Shown here piece by piece: positions 1-7,173 of a stretch of DNA of 15,861 nucleotides. The stretch is taken from contig JAEORM010000025.1 of NCBI GenBank assembly GCA_016840905.1, forward strand, positions 1-15,861. The letters run 5' to 3'. A program made the translations under genes and the position numbers. The notes under the pieces were generated by a model. The model saw only the letters and a program-made list of their open reading frames with translations. It was not told the origin of the DNA and searched no databases. Each line of letters opens with the position of its first letter. Position 1 is the first letter of the stretch. This stretch comes from Candidatus Gerdarchaeota archaeon. GTDB lineage: Archaea > Asgardarchaeota > Heimdallarchaeia > JABLTI01.

Positions 1-2
1 CT

Positions 3-233
3 AAGAAACCAACTACAACAACCAAAAAACCAACTACTACAACTAAGAAAACTACTACACCAGAGAAGAAACCTACAACTACTACAAAGAAACCAGCAAC
101 AGATCAAACTAAAAAACCAACAACAAAAACTACTACAAGCACTCCTAAAAAAGCAACAACACCCGCTGTCGAGAAAAAACCAACAACACAAGCTAAAAAA
201 CCAGCTGCAAAGAAACCAGCTGTAAAGAAACAA
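3..233 (+). repeat. In-frame low-complexity repeat coding for KKPTTTT-like heptads
   Basis: The 77 codons before the eL33 domain are a degenerate tandem repeat. The first four units are seven codons (21 bp) each: KKPTTTT, KKPTTTT, KKTTTPE, KKPTTTT. Later units vary in length but keep a KK pair at each boundary, 11 KK pairs in all. The DNA is almost free of T on this strand and dominated by aaa/aag, cca and acN codons. The repeat continues to the window edge, so its full length is unknown. Composition resembles histone H1-like tails, but the sequence itself proves only that it is basic and probably disordered. Confidence 0.75.
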
Positions 234-503
234 AACATCATAAGAGCTAAAATTGTTAGTTATCGAAGATCTAAAAAATTACAGGTAACTAATCAAGCGA
301 TTGCAAAAATTCTTGATGAATGCAATCAATACACATTGATTGGTAAGAAATTTGTTTTAACAATTCCTGATACTGAAATTACTAGGATGGGAACAGTTCT
401 AGCTGTTCATGGTCAACCAAAAACACGTCAAATTAGAATTAGATTTGATAATTCTGGTATGACCTCACATGCTATAAATCAAGATATTGAAATAATATTA
501 TAA
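3..503 (+). CDS. rpl35ae: Ribosomal protein eL33 (L35Ae) with Lys/Thr-rich N-terminal extension, 5' end missing
   Basis: The open frame enters from the left edge (first full codon at base 3) and ends at TAA 501-503, giving 166 visible residues. Visible residues 78-166 match the archaeal and eukaryotic large-subunit protein eL33/L35Ae: a start like IIRAKIVSYRRSKK, then an IGKKFVLTIPDTE segment, VLAVHGQPKTRQIRIRFDN, and an ending like INQDIEIIL. These correspond to the family's SYRRGK, GKxVxWxxP, VHGxxGxVRARF and lGxxVEIx blocks. In the family this protein binds 23S rRNA in the large subunit. Archaeal versions are usually only about 85-90 aa, so the 77 residues before the domain are an extension. 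It is built of KKPTTTT-like heptads grading into KKPAA/KKPAV units, with 23 Lys and few acidic residues. The true start is outside the window. The domain call is firm; the function of the tail is unknown. Confidence 0.85.
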   Translation, partial: KKPTTTTKKPTTTTKKTTTPEKKPTTTTKKPATDQTKKPTTKTTTSTPKKATTPAVEKKPTTQAKKPAAKKPAVKKQNIIRAKIVSYRRSKKLQVTNQAIAKILDECNQYTLIGKKFVLTIPDTEITRMGTVLAVHGQPKTRQIRIRFDNSGMTSHAINQDIEIIL

Positions 504-516
504 AAAAACAGAATTT

Positions 517-543
517 GAGAGTTGAGGTAAATCCTCGTCTCTC
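517..543. terminator. Hairpin between convergent genes, likely bidirectional terminator
   Basis: GAGAG (517-521) pairs with CTCTC (539-543) and GAGG (524-527) pairs with CCTC (533-536). A two-base internal bulge and a 5-nt loop separate them. It fills most of the 40-bp gap between the eL33 stop (503) and the coiled-coil gene's stop (544). On the minus strand it is followed by a seven-T run (complement of 502-508). On the plus strand a T-run follows around 559-564. Both genes could therefore use it. Confidence 0.55.
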
Positions 544-1986
544 TTATAAATCTGGTAATTTTTTCTGCCAAGCTTTTATGAGATCTATTAGCATATCTTT
601 GCGCTTAACTCCACCGCTTTTTATTTTATATACTTGAGTCATTCCTGGAGAACCTACATGCTCATAAAGCTCTTCTATAAGTTTATCACATAAAGAATTA
701 AATGAACTATTATCATTTATAGCTTCTAAATATTTTATAAAAACGTCAAAAACCTTAACTAATTCAGGACTTGGTGTTCTATCTAGAACTTCTACCTTTT
801 TAGCTTTAGGTTTCTTTGAATAGGATACAGGTTTTTCTTCAGGAGCTTCAGTTTCACTTTCAGCATCAGCTGTTTTTTCTGCTGTATCTTCTTCCTTTTT
901 CGTTACCTGGATACCTTTGCGTTTGAGGAATTCACTTGGTTTGACATATCTGTCGCCAGTATCATTATCCTCTTCTACTACTTGTTCTTCTTCTTTTATA
1001 ACTAGTTCTTCTTTCACAGGTGTTTTTTTAATTACAGGTTCAGGAACTTTCTCTGCTGGTTCAGAGATTCTGGAATCAACTGGTTCTTTGATAATTGGTT
1101 GAGGGGTAATAATATGCTGTTGTTGTTGCTGCATAGCTAAAATTTTAGGTTCAAAGATTTTTTCTATTTCATGTGCATGTATTGCTATTTGATTCAACAC
1201 TTTTTGTTTTGAAATATGTCGATTATCAGCTAATTCACTAAGCTCAACCCCGATAAAAGCAACAAATTCTTTTTTGAAAGGATCATCTATGGTGCCATAT
1301 AATTCATCTAGCTCTTCAATTACTTCTTCTATTCTCTTTTTAGTTTCATCAGAGCCAGTTTCCTTTTTCTTCAATTCTTCATTTTCGCTTTCAAGATCCT
1401 TTAATTCCCTTTGTATATCCTTTAATCGTAATTCTAATTGATTATTCTCAATTTCCAGATTATTAGCTTCATCTAATTTGGTATCTAATTTTGTTTTCGT
1501 ATTTTTTAGATCAACTGTTAACGATTCATTTGTCATTTTAAGATATTTATTCTCTTCAGTAAGCTTGATATTTTCCTCTCTAATTCGAGCATCGGTTTGA
1601 GATCCAACAGATAATTCTTGTAATTGTTTTTGAAATTCTTTAATCTGAGCTTCTGCTGTTTGATATTTGCTTCGCATAACTATATTTGATTGTTTTAATT
1701 CTTCGTTTTCAGCTTCAAGCTCTTCATTTCTCTCTGAATATTTTGAAACCATACTGATCATTCGTGGTGCCATACCTAAACTAATATCTTTACTAATCAA
1801 TAACGAAATGAGATTTTCTAATTCGAAATATTTCATATCTTTTTGTTTTAATAAACCGGCAGGGCGTAGTAACATATCAATATCGTCGATAAAGAAGGCT
1901 AAATTTGTGTAACCCATTTCTTTTGCTTTTTTATCTAATTTAGTTAATTGATTTTGATTGATATTAATGGATCCATCCTGACTCAT
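544..1986 (-). CDS. Uncharacterised coiled-coil protein with poly-Q and acidic low-complexity linker
   Basis: I do not recognise this 480-aa protein. Residues 1-80 look globular, with no signal peptide or membrane segment. Residues about 84-227 are a long coiled coil rich in E, K, L, N and Q (for example NEELEAENEELK). Residues about 228-282 form a second ordered helical block (DDPFKKEFVAFIGVELSEL). A five-Gln run at 286-290 starts a linker (about 286-400) rich in Pro, Glu, Lys, Val and Thr, predicted disordered. Residues about 403-480 are a compact, probably helical C-terminal domain ending GGVKRKDMLIDLIKAWQKKL. The ATG start is supported by GGTGA on the minus strand 7 nt upstream. The gene converges on eL33 and diverges from the TPR gene. 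The architecture suggests an elongated scaffold or adaptor, but no function can be assigned. Confidence 0.8.
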   Translation of the reverse strand: MSQDGSININQNQLTKLDKKAKEMGYTNLAFFIDDIDMLLRPAGLLKQKDMKYFELENLISLLISKDISLGMAPRMISMVSKYSERNEELEAENEELKQSNIVMRSKYQTAEAQIKEFQKQLQELSVGSQTDARIREENIKLTEENKYLKMTNESLTVDLKNTKTKLDTKLDEANNLEIENNQLELRLKDIQRELKDLESENEELKKKETGSDETKKRIEEVIEELDELYGTIDDPFKKEFVAFIGVELSELADNRHISKQKVLNQIAIHAHEIEKIFEPKILAMQQQQQHIITPQPIIKEPVDSRISEPAEKVPEPVIKKTPVKEELVIKEEEQVVEEDNDTGDRYVKPSEFLKRKGIQVTKKEEDTAEKTADAESETEAPEEKPVSYSKKPKAKKVEVLDRTPSPELVKVFDVFIKYLEAINDNSSFNSLCDKLIEELYEHVGSPGMTQVYKIKSGGVKRKDMLIDLIKAWQKKLPDL

Positions 1987-2278
1987 TTTTGTTTCACCAT
2001 TTCAAACAATTTTTATTATTACTGATTGAAAAATCTTTTTCTATAAGAAAAAAGTTGTTAAACTAACTTATTATCTTTTAGTTAGGGAATAAGCTATAAG
2101 AATAGCTTTACATATCAAAAAGTATAAGTAAAAAACCACTTATCATCATTATACATCTTTAAAAAATAAGTGAAATAAAAGTATTAATATGAATTATAAA
2201 AATAAATATCCACATAATAGGAATTTGTTTTTAATAAAAAGATAATTCATATAATTAAATAATAACTGGTGCTTTACA
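1987..2278. promoter_or_regulatory. AT-rich divergent intergenic region with several inverted repeats
   Basis: These 292 bp separate the divergent coiled-coil and TPR genes, and no open frame of note lies in them. They hold TTTTTCT/AGAAAAA (2036-2042/2046-2052), CTAACT/AGTTAG (2063-2068/2080-2085), AAGCTAT/ATAGCTT (2091-2097/2102-2108) and ATAAGT/ACTTAT (2124-2129/2138-2143). TATA-like boxes for the plus strand lie near 2193-2202 and 2250-2257. The second is centred about 26 nt before the GTG start at 2279. In DNA this AT-rich some short palindromes occur by chance. I assign the region as promoters with possible operators, without naming a regulator. Confidence 0.45.
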
Positions 2279-4315
2279 GTGGTCTTTCCATTAGATTTCA
2301 GATTACATGAGCAACGATTTTCTCGAGATATTTTAGAAGGAATAAAATTTCAATTCGAAAGATTAGATCTAGATTCCAAGAATCTTAAAATCTTTTTAGA
2401 AAGATACTTAAAAATATCAAGATCCCCAACCCTCCCTGCTGAAAACACTGAAATACTCTATCTTGCAGCAAAAGTAGCTTATATGTTAACAGATTATAAT
2501 TTTTTCAATTCAAATGAATTTAAAGAGAGATATGTATATAGTGATGGTGCTAAAATTTGGTTTGCTTTAGCTGAAGCAGCTAAGGGGAATGTTAAAAATT
2601 CATTAAAAATATTAGATGATATCCTTCGAGTAACTGAAGAAAATGGTGATCACTTACAGAGGATAGAATGCCTAGGTATTTATGGTCAAATTCTATTCAT
2701 AAGAGGGTCAAAATACAAAGATAAACTTGAATCAATATTAGATAAAATTAAACTTTTTAAAGAAAAAATGGAAAACATCGAGGATTTTGATCAGATGTTT
2801 CTTCCAGCATATTTAATTCTAAGTAGGGTAAACTCACAACAATTAGCACCAGAGAAAATTGTTGATGAAGTATCAACTTATTTAGCCATAGCTGAAAAAG
2901 TAAATGATACCTATTTTACAATTCAATTTAAATTAGATTTAATACAAGCTCAAATATCTTCACATAAATTAGACGATGCCAAAAAAAATCTTGATCAAGT
3001 ATTTGAAATATTAACAGGTATAAAATATAAAGCTCTAGAAGCTAAAGCTATTAGGATTCAAGGACAATTACAAGAAGCAAGAAATAATTTCGAGAATGCT
3101 GAAAAAACCTACCTAAAAGCGAAGCAATTCTATGTTAATTTAGAAGATCAAATAGGAATGGCGAGTTGTGTAACACGCTTAGCACAATTGGCTGAAAAGC
3201 AAGATCAACAAAATAAAGCAGAACAGTATTACCAAGAAGCTTATTCTCATTCAGAGAAAATATCTGATTATCTTGGAATGGCTAATACCTTATCAGCATT
3301 AGCTCGTTTAATCTCAAAACGAGGTCAATATGCTGAAGCAGAAGAAGCATACACTGAAGTTTTAAAAATAGCTAATGAAAATAAGTTCGATTTTCTTTTA
3401 CCTTCAATCTATGAAGGATTGGCTTTTGTTAATTTCATTTCTGGAGATTTTGAATCTGCAGTAACAAATAGGTACAAAGCACTTGAATATAAAAATAAAT
3501 TTAGCTATAATCAAAATGAAATTTTGATGGATAGAGTGAAATTAGGAGAAATTAATGCTATTGTGGGAAATTTGACCGATGCTTTCATTGAATTTGAAAC
3601 AGCTCTTAATTTATGCACTAAACTGCAGAAAAAAGATGACATTTATTTTGATATTCTTAATTGGCTTTTTGAGATATCAACTGCTTTGGGAAAATTGTCT
3701 CTAGCTGAAACATATATAGGTAGAGCTGATTTATTTGCATCAATACATAATTCACAAGAGGAAAATGCCCAAGCTTTAATTTCACGCATTCGTTTTCTTC
3801 TACAGAAAAAAGAACTAGAAAAGGCTGATCAATTATTAGCATTAGTTTTTGAACAAGTTCAAGAATTTCCATCAGCATTAACTATGGCTTTAGCATTAAT
3901 AGAAAAAGCTGCTGGATTAATCTTAAAATTGATTGATAACAAAAATCCTGAAACTCTTGAGGCCATTTTGCAAGCTCTTGATGATATGCTATTTATTTCA
4001 CTTGATTTGGAATTCTTACCATTAACAATGTATACAAAGAAAGTTTTAGGAAAAATACTCGCCTATAAAGCGGATTTTGATGAAGGAATAGAAGAGCTAG
4101 AGGAAGCAATTGATTTAGCTAAAGAACTTGGCATGAAGAAATTTGAAGATACAATATGCTTAGAGTTAGAGGAATTAGAGAAAATGAAGGAAACAAATGA
4201 TACAATTCAAGACTCTGATTTAGTGGTACGTAAAGAGAATTTCTTAAATGAAGCTGTTGAATGCATACGTCAAACATTTTGGTTAGTAAGCGCATCAGAG
4301 CATCAAAGGATTTAA
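2279..4315 (+). CDS. TPR-repeat protein
   Basis: This 678-aa protein is almost wholly helical and made of tetratricopeptide-type repeats. The clearest are at residues about 258-395, where A/G/Y positions recur in units such as MASCVTRLAQLAEKQ, KAEQYYQEAYSHSEK and EAEEAYTEVLKIANE. Weaker repeats extend from about residue 75 to 645. TPR arrays bind peptides or proteins, so a scaffold or adaptor role is likely. No catalytic domain, signal peptide or membrane segment is visible. The start is GTG at 2279: an in-frame TAA lies at 2252-2254, the next in-frame ATG is far inside, and GGTG at 2268-2271 sits 7 nt upstream. It diverges from the coiled-coil gene. A T-rich stretch (attttttcttt, 4320-4332) follows the stop. 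The specific role is unknown. Confidence 0.85.
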   Translation: MVFPLDFRLHEQRFSRDILEGIKFQFERLDLDSKNLKIFLERYLKISRSPTLPAENTEILYLAAKVAYMLTDYNFFNSNEFKERYVYSDGAKIWFALAEAAKGNVKNSLKILDDILRVTEENGDHLQRIECLGIYGQILFIRGSKYKDKLESILDKIKLFKEKMENIEDFDQMFLPAYLILSRVNSQQLAPEKIVDEVSTYLAIAEKVNDTYFTIQFKLDLIQAQISSHKLDDAKKNLDQVFEILTGIKYKALEAKAIRIQGQLQEARNNFENAEKTYLKAKQFYVNLEDQIGMASCVTRLAQLAEKQDQQNKAEQYYQEAYSHSEKISDYLGMANTLSALARLISKRGQYAEAEEAYTEVLKIANENKFDFLLPSIYEGLAFVNFISGDFESAVTNRYKALEYKNKFSYNQNEILMDRVKLGEINAIVGNLTDAFIEFETALNLCTKLQKKDDIYFDILNWLFEISTALGKLSLAETYIGRADLFASIHNSQEENAQALISRIRFLLQKKELEKADQLLALVFEQVQEFPSALTMALALIEKAAGLILKLIDNKNPETLEAILQALDDMLFISLDLEFLPLTMYTKKVLGKILAYKADFDEGIEELEEAIDLAKELGMKKFEDTICLELEELEKMKETNDTIQDSDLVVRKENFLNEAVECIRQTFWLVSASEHQRI

Positions 4316-4376
4316 AAGATTATTTTTTCTTTAGAAATGTTTTTGTTAACTTTTCTTATATTATTATCAGATTCCA

Positions 4377-4709
4377 ATGTCTGATTTAATAGAAATTTGT
4401 CAAGAAATAGATGAATTAATTCATCAACTTGGTGGTTATTGGCCAAAAGAATGGTTAATACAACCTGTTATTGAGGAATTGGGTGAATTTTCTAAAGAAC
4501 TTCAAATCTATGCTGGTTTGCACCCAAATAAAACAACTTCAATAGAAAAATTAACAGAGGAATATGGTGATTTAGTTTTTGCAGTTCTTGCTTTAGGTAG
4601 AGGTTTGAAAATTGATATAGAAACAGCTATAAAAAATACCTTGAAAAAATATAGCGAACGGGATAAAAAGCAAACCAATAACTTAAATCCAGATAATTCT
4701 TCTAATTAA
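4377..4709 (+). CDS. MazG-like nucleotide pyrophosphohydrolase
   Basis: The protein has 110 aa. It carries the two metal-binding motifs of the all-alpha NTP pyrophosphohydrolase (MazG) superfamily: EELGEF at residues 33-38 (E34, E37) and EEYGDL at 61-66 (E62, D65), with a hydrophobic helix following. These acidic residues bind Mg2+. Family members hydrolyse NTPs or dNTPs to NMP and PPi, often to clear non-canonical nucleotides. The last 15 residues are Asn/Gln/Lys-rich and probably disordered. No clear Shine-Dalgarno precedes the ATG. The next gene starts 24 nt after the stop, so the two are probably co-transcribed. The substrate cannot be read from the sequence. Confidence 0.8.
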   Translation: MSDLIEICQEIDELIHQLGGYWPKEWLIQPVIEELGEFSKELQIYAGLHPNKTTSIEKLTEEYGDLVFAVLALGRGLKIDIETAIKNTLKKYSERDKKQTNNLNPDNSSN

Positions 4710-4733
4710 TAATAATATTTTGAGTGATTAACA

Positions 4734-5924
4734 ATGAAAGATGAAATTTGGAAAATAGCAAATGAAATAAAAAATGAAGTTATTGAATTGAGAAGACATA
4801 TCCACATGAATCCTGAGCTTGGATATGAAGAAGAGGAGACATCAAAACTTGTAGCAAAGAAATTACAAGAGTTAGGTATTGACATTAAAACAAATGTTGC
4901 TAAGTGGGGTGTCATTGGATTAATTAAAGGTAAAGCTGGTGATGGTAAAACTATAGGAATTCGTGCAGATATGGATGCATTACCCTTACAAGAGGAAAAT
5001 AATGTTCCTTATAAATCTAAAAAAGACGGTATAATGCACGCTTGTGGTCATGATGCTCATACAGCAATGTTGCTTGGAATAGCCAAGATTTTAGTAAAAA
5101 TGAAAGACAAAATGAAAGGAAATGTGAAATTGTTCTTCCAACCAGCAGAAGAAGGTTTGGGCGGAGCGAAACCTATGGTAGATGAAGGAGCATTAATAGA
5201 TCCTGAAGTATCAGCAGTTATTTCCCTTCATGTTGATGATGATACTCCCGCAGGTTCTATAGCTATGAAAGATGGAAGTTTTACAGCTAGTTCTGATAAA
5301 ATCTGGTTTGATATCATTGGTAAAGGTGGTCATGCAGCTCTCCCGCATAATACTCGAGACCCAATTATTGCTGGAGCTTATTTAGTTACAGCATTACAAA
5401 CTGTTGCTTCTCGATTTACAGATCCAGTAAATCCTGTAGTAGTTACAATTGGTACTTTTAATGCAGGCTCAGCCTATAATATTATACCTGAACGAGTTCA
5501 TATTACCGGCACTGTTCGAGCACTTAAACCCAAAGTGAGAGATCAGACATATGAGTTTATTGAGCAAATAGCAAAAGGTATAGCTGAAACTTTTGATTTA
5601 ACAATTACTCCAGGTATTAAGCGCGGTTATTCTCCAGGTTTAAATGACCCTCATTTGAATCAACTTATTAAAGAAGCTACTAAAGAATTGGTCGGAGAAG
5701 ATAAAGTAATAATAAATGAAGACCCGTCCATGGGTGCTGAAGATTTCTTTGAGTTCAGTGATAATTATAGAATACCAGTATCGATGATTTGGTTAGGAAC
5801 TAGAAATGAAGAGAAAGGAATTAATCACCCGGGGCATAGTCCCTTGTTTGATATTGATGAAGATGCTCTACCACTTGGGTGTGCAATTCTTTCGCTAACA
5901 GCTCTAAAATACTTATCAAAATGA
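4734..5924 (+). CDS. M20D family amidohydrolase (hippurate / N-acyl-amino-acid hydrolase type)
   Basis: This 396-aa protein has the usual length for M20D metallopeptidases such as hippurate hydrolase, IAA-amino-acid hydrolase and N-acetyl-diaminopimelate deacetylase. Motifs in order: RRHIHMNPELGYEE (20-33), RADMDALPLQEE (77-88), MHACGHDAHTAML (101-113), QPAEEG (136-141), a central dimerisation domain with GKGGHAALPH (196-205), GAEDFFEF (334-341) and NHPGHSP (364-370). Expected metal ligands are all present: C104, H106, E140, H166 and H368; E139 would be the catalytic base. Family members cleave an amide bond of N-acylated amino acids, and the exact substrate is unknown. No signal peptide is seen, so it should be cytoplasmic. 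GTGAT at 4724-4728 is a good ribosome-binding site 5 nt before the ATG. Confidence 0.9.
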   Translation: MKDEIWKIANEIKNEVIELRRHIHMNPELGYEEEETSKLVAKKLQELGIDIKTNVAKWGVIGLIKGKAGDGKTIGIRADMDALPLQEENNVPYKSKKDGIMHACGHDAHTAMLLGIAKILVKMKDKMKGNVKLFFQPAEEGLGGAKPMVDEGALIDPEVSAVISLHVDDDTPAGSIAMKDGSFTASSDKIWFDIIGKGGHAALPHNTRDPIIAGAYLVTALQTVASRFTDPVNPVVVTIGTFNAGSAYNIIPERVHITGTVRALKPKVRDQTYEFIEQIAKGIAETFDLTITPGIKRGYSPGLNDPHLNQLIKEATKELVGEDKVIINEDPSMGAEDFFEFSDNYRIPVSMIWLGTRNEEKGINHPGHSPLFDIDEDALPLGCAILSLTALKYLSK

Positions 5925-5943
5925 AAATTATTGTACTATCTAA

Positions 5944-5983
5944 GAGGATTATTCCTCATATACACTTTTTTTTAATTTTTTTT
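5944..5983 (+). terminator. Hairpin plus double T-tract terminator after the M20D gene
   Basis: GAGGA (5944-5948) and TCCTC (5953-5957) form a perfect 5-bp stem with a TTAT loop. Two eight-T tracts follow at 5966-5973 and 5976-5983. It lies 20 bp after the amidohydrolase stop. T-tracts are the main archaeal termination signal, so this probably ends the MazG-M20D transcript. Confidence 0.7.
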
Positions 5984-6022
5984 CCATTGGAACAAATTTT
6001 TTATGGAACTTGTCTATAACGT

Positions 6023-6033
6023 AATATTAAATA
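6023..6033 (+). promoter_or_regulatory. Candidate TATA box for the small Cys-rich gene
   Basis: AATATTAAATA lies after the terminator and about 50 nt before the ATG at 6078. It would place transcription start near 6054 with a leader of about 24 nt. GGTG near 6063-6066 is an 11-nt-distant, weak ribosome-binding site. The call rests on position and composition only. Confidence 0.35.
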
Positions 6034-6077
6034 AGGTCAATTATCTTTACAAGAAAAAGGATGGTGTTTAATTAACA

Positions 6078-6347
6078 ATGTCCGAAAAAGAAATTGTATC
6101 AGAAGAAGATCTAAAAGGCGTTAAGCTAAAGGAAACACAAACTAAGGCTCAAGAGGCAGAAATGAAATTAGTATTCAAATGCCCCGATGGTAAGATTATA
6201 CCCTGGCCCGTTTGTTGTGGTGAACTAATGGAACTTGAAGGAGACAAACTTGTTTGTGCTCATACGGATGGTTGTGGAGCTACAACAGAAGTACCAACCT
6301 GCAGTGATGGTTCCAAAGCAAAACCATTTATCGGTAAAGCTGATTAA
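6078..6347 (+). CDS. Small Cys-rich, zinc-ribbon-like protein
   Basis: The protein has 89 aa. The first 30 residues are charged and probably flexible. The rest is a compact domain with six cysteines: C35, C46, C47, C60, C66 and C75, arranged as KCPDGKIIPWPVCCGELM, then KLVCAHTDGCG and a final TC. H62 is a further possible ligand. The spacing suggests a metal-binding fold such as a zinc ribbon, but I cannot match it to a named family. It is soluble, with no signal peptide. It is flanked by terminators on both sides and so is probably transcribed alone. A redox or metal-handling role is possible but not shown. Confidence 0.75.
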   Translation: MSEKEIVSEEDLKGVKLKETQTKAQEAEMKLVFKCPDGKIIPWPVCCGELMELEGDKLVCAHTDGCGATTEVPTCSDGSKAKPFIGKAD

Positions 6348-6385
6348 TTTCATCTTTTCCTTTTCTTCATTTTTAATAGGTGAAT

Positions 6386-6404
6386 AGGGAGGGTTTCCCT
6401 CTTT
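6386..6404 (+). terminator. Hairpin terminator after the Cys-rich gene
   Basis: GAGGG (6389-6393) and CCCTC (6397-6401) pair perfectly around a TTT loop. The stem extends by one A-T and two G-T pairs to 6386/6404. Pyrimidine-rich DNA follows on the plus strand, though without a long T-run. It lies between the convergent Cys-rich gene and the HAD gene. Confidence 0.5.
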
Positions 6405-6444
6405 ATTTCATTTCTCTTTGAGCTATTGATTTTAAGGACCATTC

Positions 6445-7164
6445 TTAAAATTTCCAATGAATGGATTTTAATCCAACTATTTCATTTAATTTTACAAAAC
6501 TATGAATGATGTAATTTGGTTTTTTATCTTCATCAAAATTCTGAAAATCGCTTTTCTTCATAGGATCAAACAAAATACTAACCATACCCATTTTATTCGC
6601 ACCAATAATATCTGTTTCAATTTTATTGCCAACATAAATTATTCTTGTTGGATCGGTTAATTTTAATTTGGAAAGTGCTTCTTTAAATCCTATCTCGGAA
6701 GGTTTCCATCGTGAAGGCAAATCATTGATAATAACAGCATCAAAGAAGTGTTGAATACCCAAATAGGTTAGTTTCTCCCATTGTTTGACTTTAACTCCAT
6801 CTGAGATAATCCCGATTTTTAGTGATTTCATTAAAGATAAAAGAGTTAAAATAACACCAGGAAAGGGTCTTAATAATGAATTCTTAGTTTGATGATAAGC
6901 AACAATTGCAGCTGCAATTAATTTTGGATGAACTTCATATCCTAATTCTTCTATGAATCTATTAAAATGTTCATTATAATTAGATCCATATTCAGTAACA
7001 ATTTTCATTAAAAGAGTATATGCTTCATTTTCATCAAGTTCTACGCCAGCTTCACAAATTGCACGGATAGCATTTTTTCTTGCTGAACTGGACATTAAGG
7101 TGCTATTGAATAAAGTATCATCCAGATCAAATAGAACAGCATCAAAGTTATTCTTTTTATCCAT
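6445..7164 (-). CDS. HAD-superfamily hydrolase, subfamily IA (archaeal TIGR02253-like)
   Basis: The protein has 239 aa from the chosen start. HAD motifs are in order: FDLDDTL (D13 nucleophile, D15 acid/base), a helical cap at about 20-100 with EYGSNYNEHF, IISDG (S121), a motif III lysine in SRWKP (K154), and VGNKIETDI (N180, D185). The cap sequence and overall layout resemble the archaeal HAD-IA group TIGR02253. Such enzymes are usually small-metabolite phosphatases, substrate unknown. Motif IV has Asn instead of the first Asp of GDxxxxD, a variant seen in other HADs. I chose ATG at 7164 rather than an in-frame GTG at 7173. That GTG is part of GTGAT (7169-7173), a ribosome-binding site 4 nt before the ATG. 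Confidence 0.85.
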   Translation of the reverse strand: MDKKNNFDAVLFDLDDTLFNSTLMSSSARKNAIRAICEAGVELDENEAYTLLMKIVTEYGSNYNEHFNRFIEELGYEVHPKLIAAAIVAYHQTKNSLLRPFPGVILTLLSLMKSLKIGIISDGVKVKQWEKLTYLGIQHFFDAVIINDLPSRWKPSEIGFKEALSKLKLTDPTRIIYVGNKIETDIIGANKMGMVSILFDPMKKSDFQNFDEDKKPNYIIHSFVKLNEIVGLKSIHWKF

Positions 7165-7173
7165 AGAAATCAC

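Noticed and set aside
3..233. The tandem 21-bp units could be read as a CRISPR-like or satellite DNA array.
   Set aside because: The units are contiguous without spacers, stay in frame with eL33 and vary at synonymous positions, as expected for coding low-complexity repeats.
917..1102. Plus-strand open frame of about 61 codons rich in Ser and Thr inside the coiled-coil gene.
   Set aside because: It is the antisense image of the acidic/low-complexity linker; it has no ribosome-binding site and no recognisable domain.
1667..1912. Plus-strand open frame inside the 5' part of the coiled-coil gene.
   Set aside because: It is antisense to a well-supported gene and shows only the hydrophobic mirror of charged coiled-coil codons.
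2168..2180. AAGTGAAATAAAA occurs before both the TPR gene (2168-2180) and the hydrogenase operon (11178-11190), as if a shared promoter element.
   Set aside because: The word is almost all A/T, the window is very AT-rich, and 13-base matches of this composition are expected by chance. Distances to the start codons differ.
4377..5924. The MazG-like gene was considered as part of a toxin-antitoxin or phage-defence system.
   Set aside because: No MazE/MazF-like or other toxin gene adjoins it; the neighbour is a metabolic amidohydrolase.
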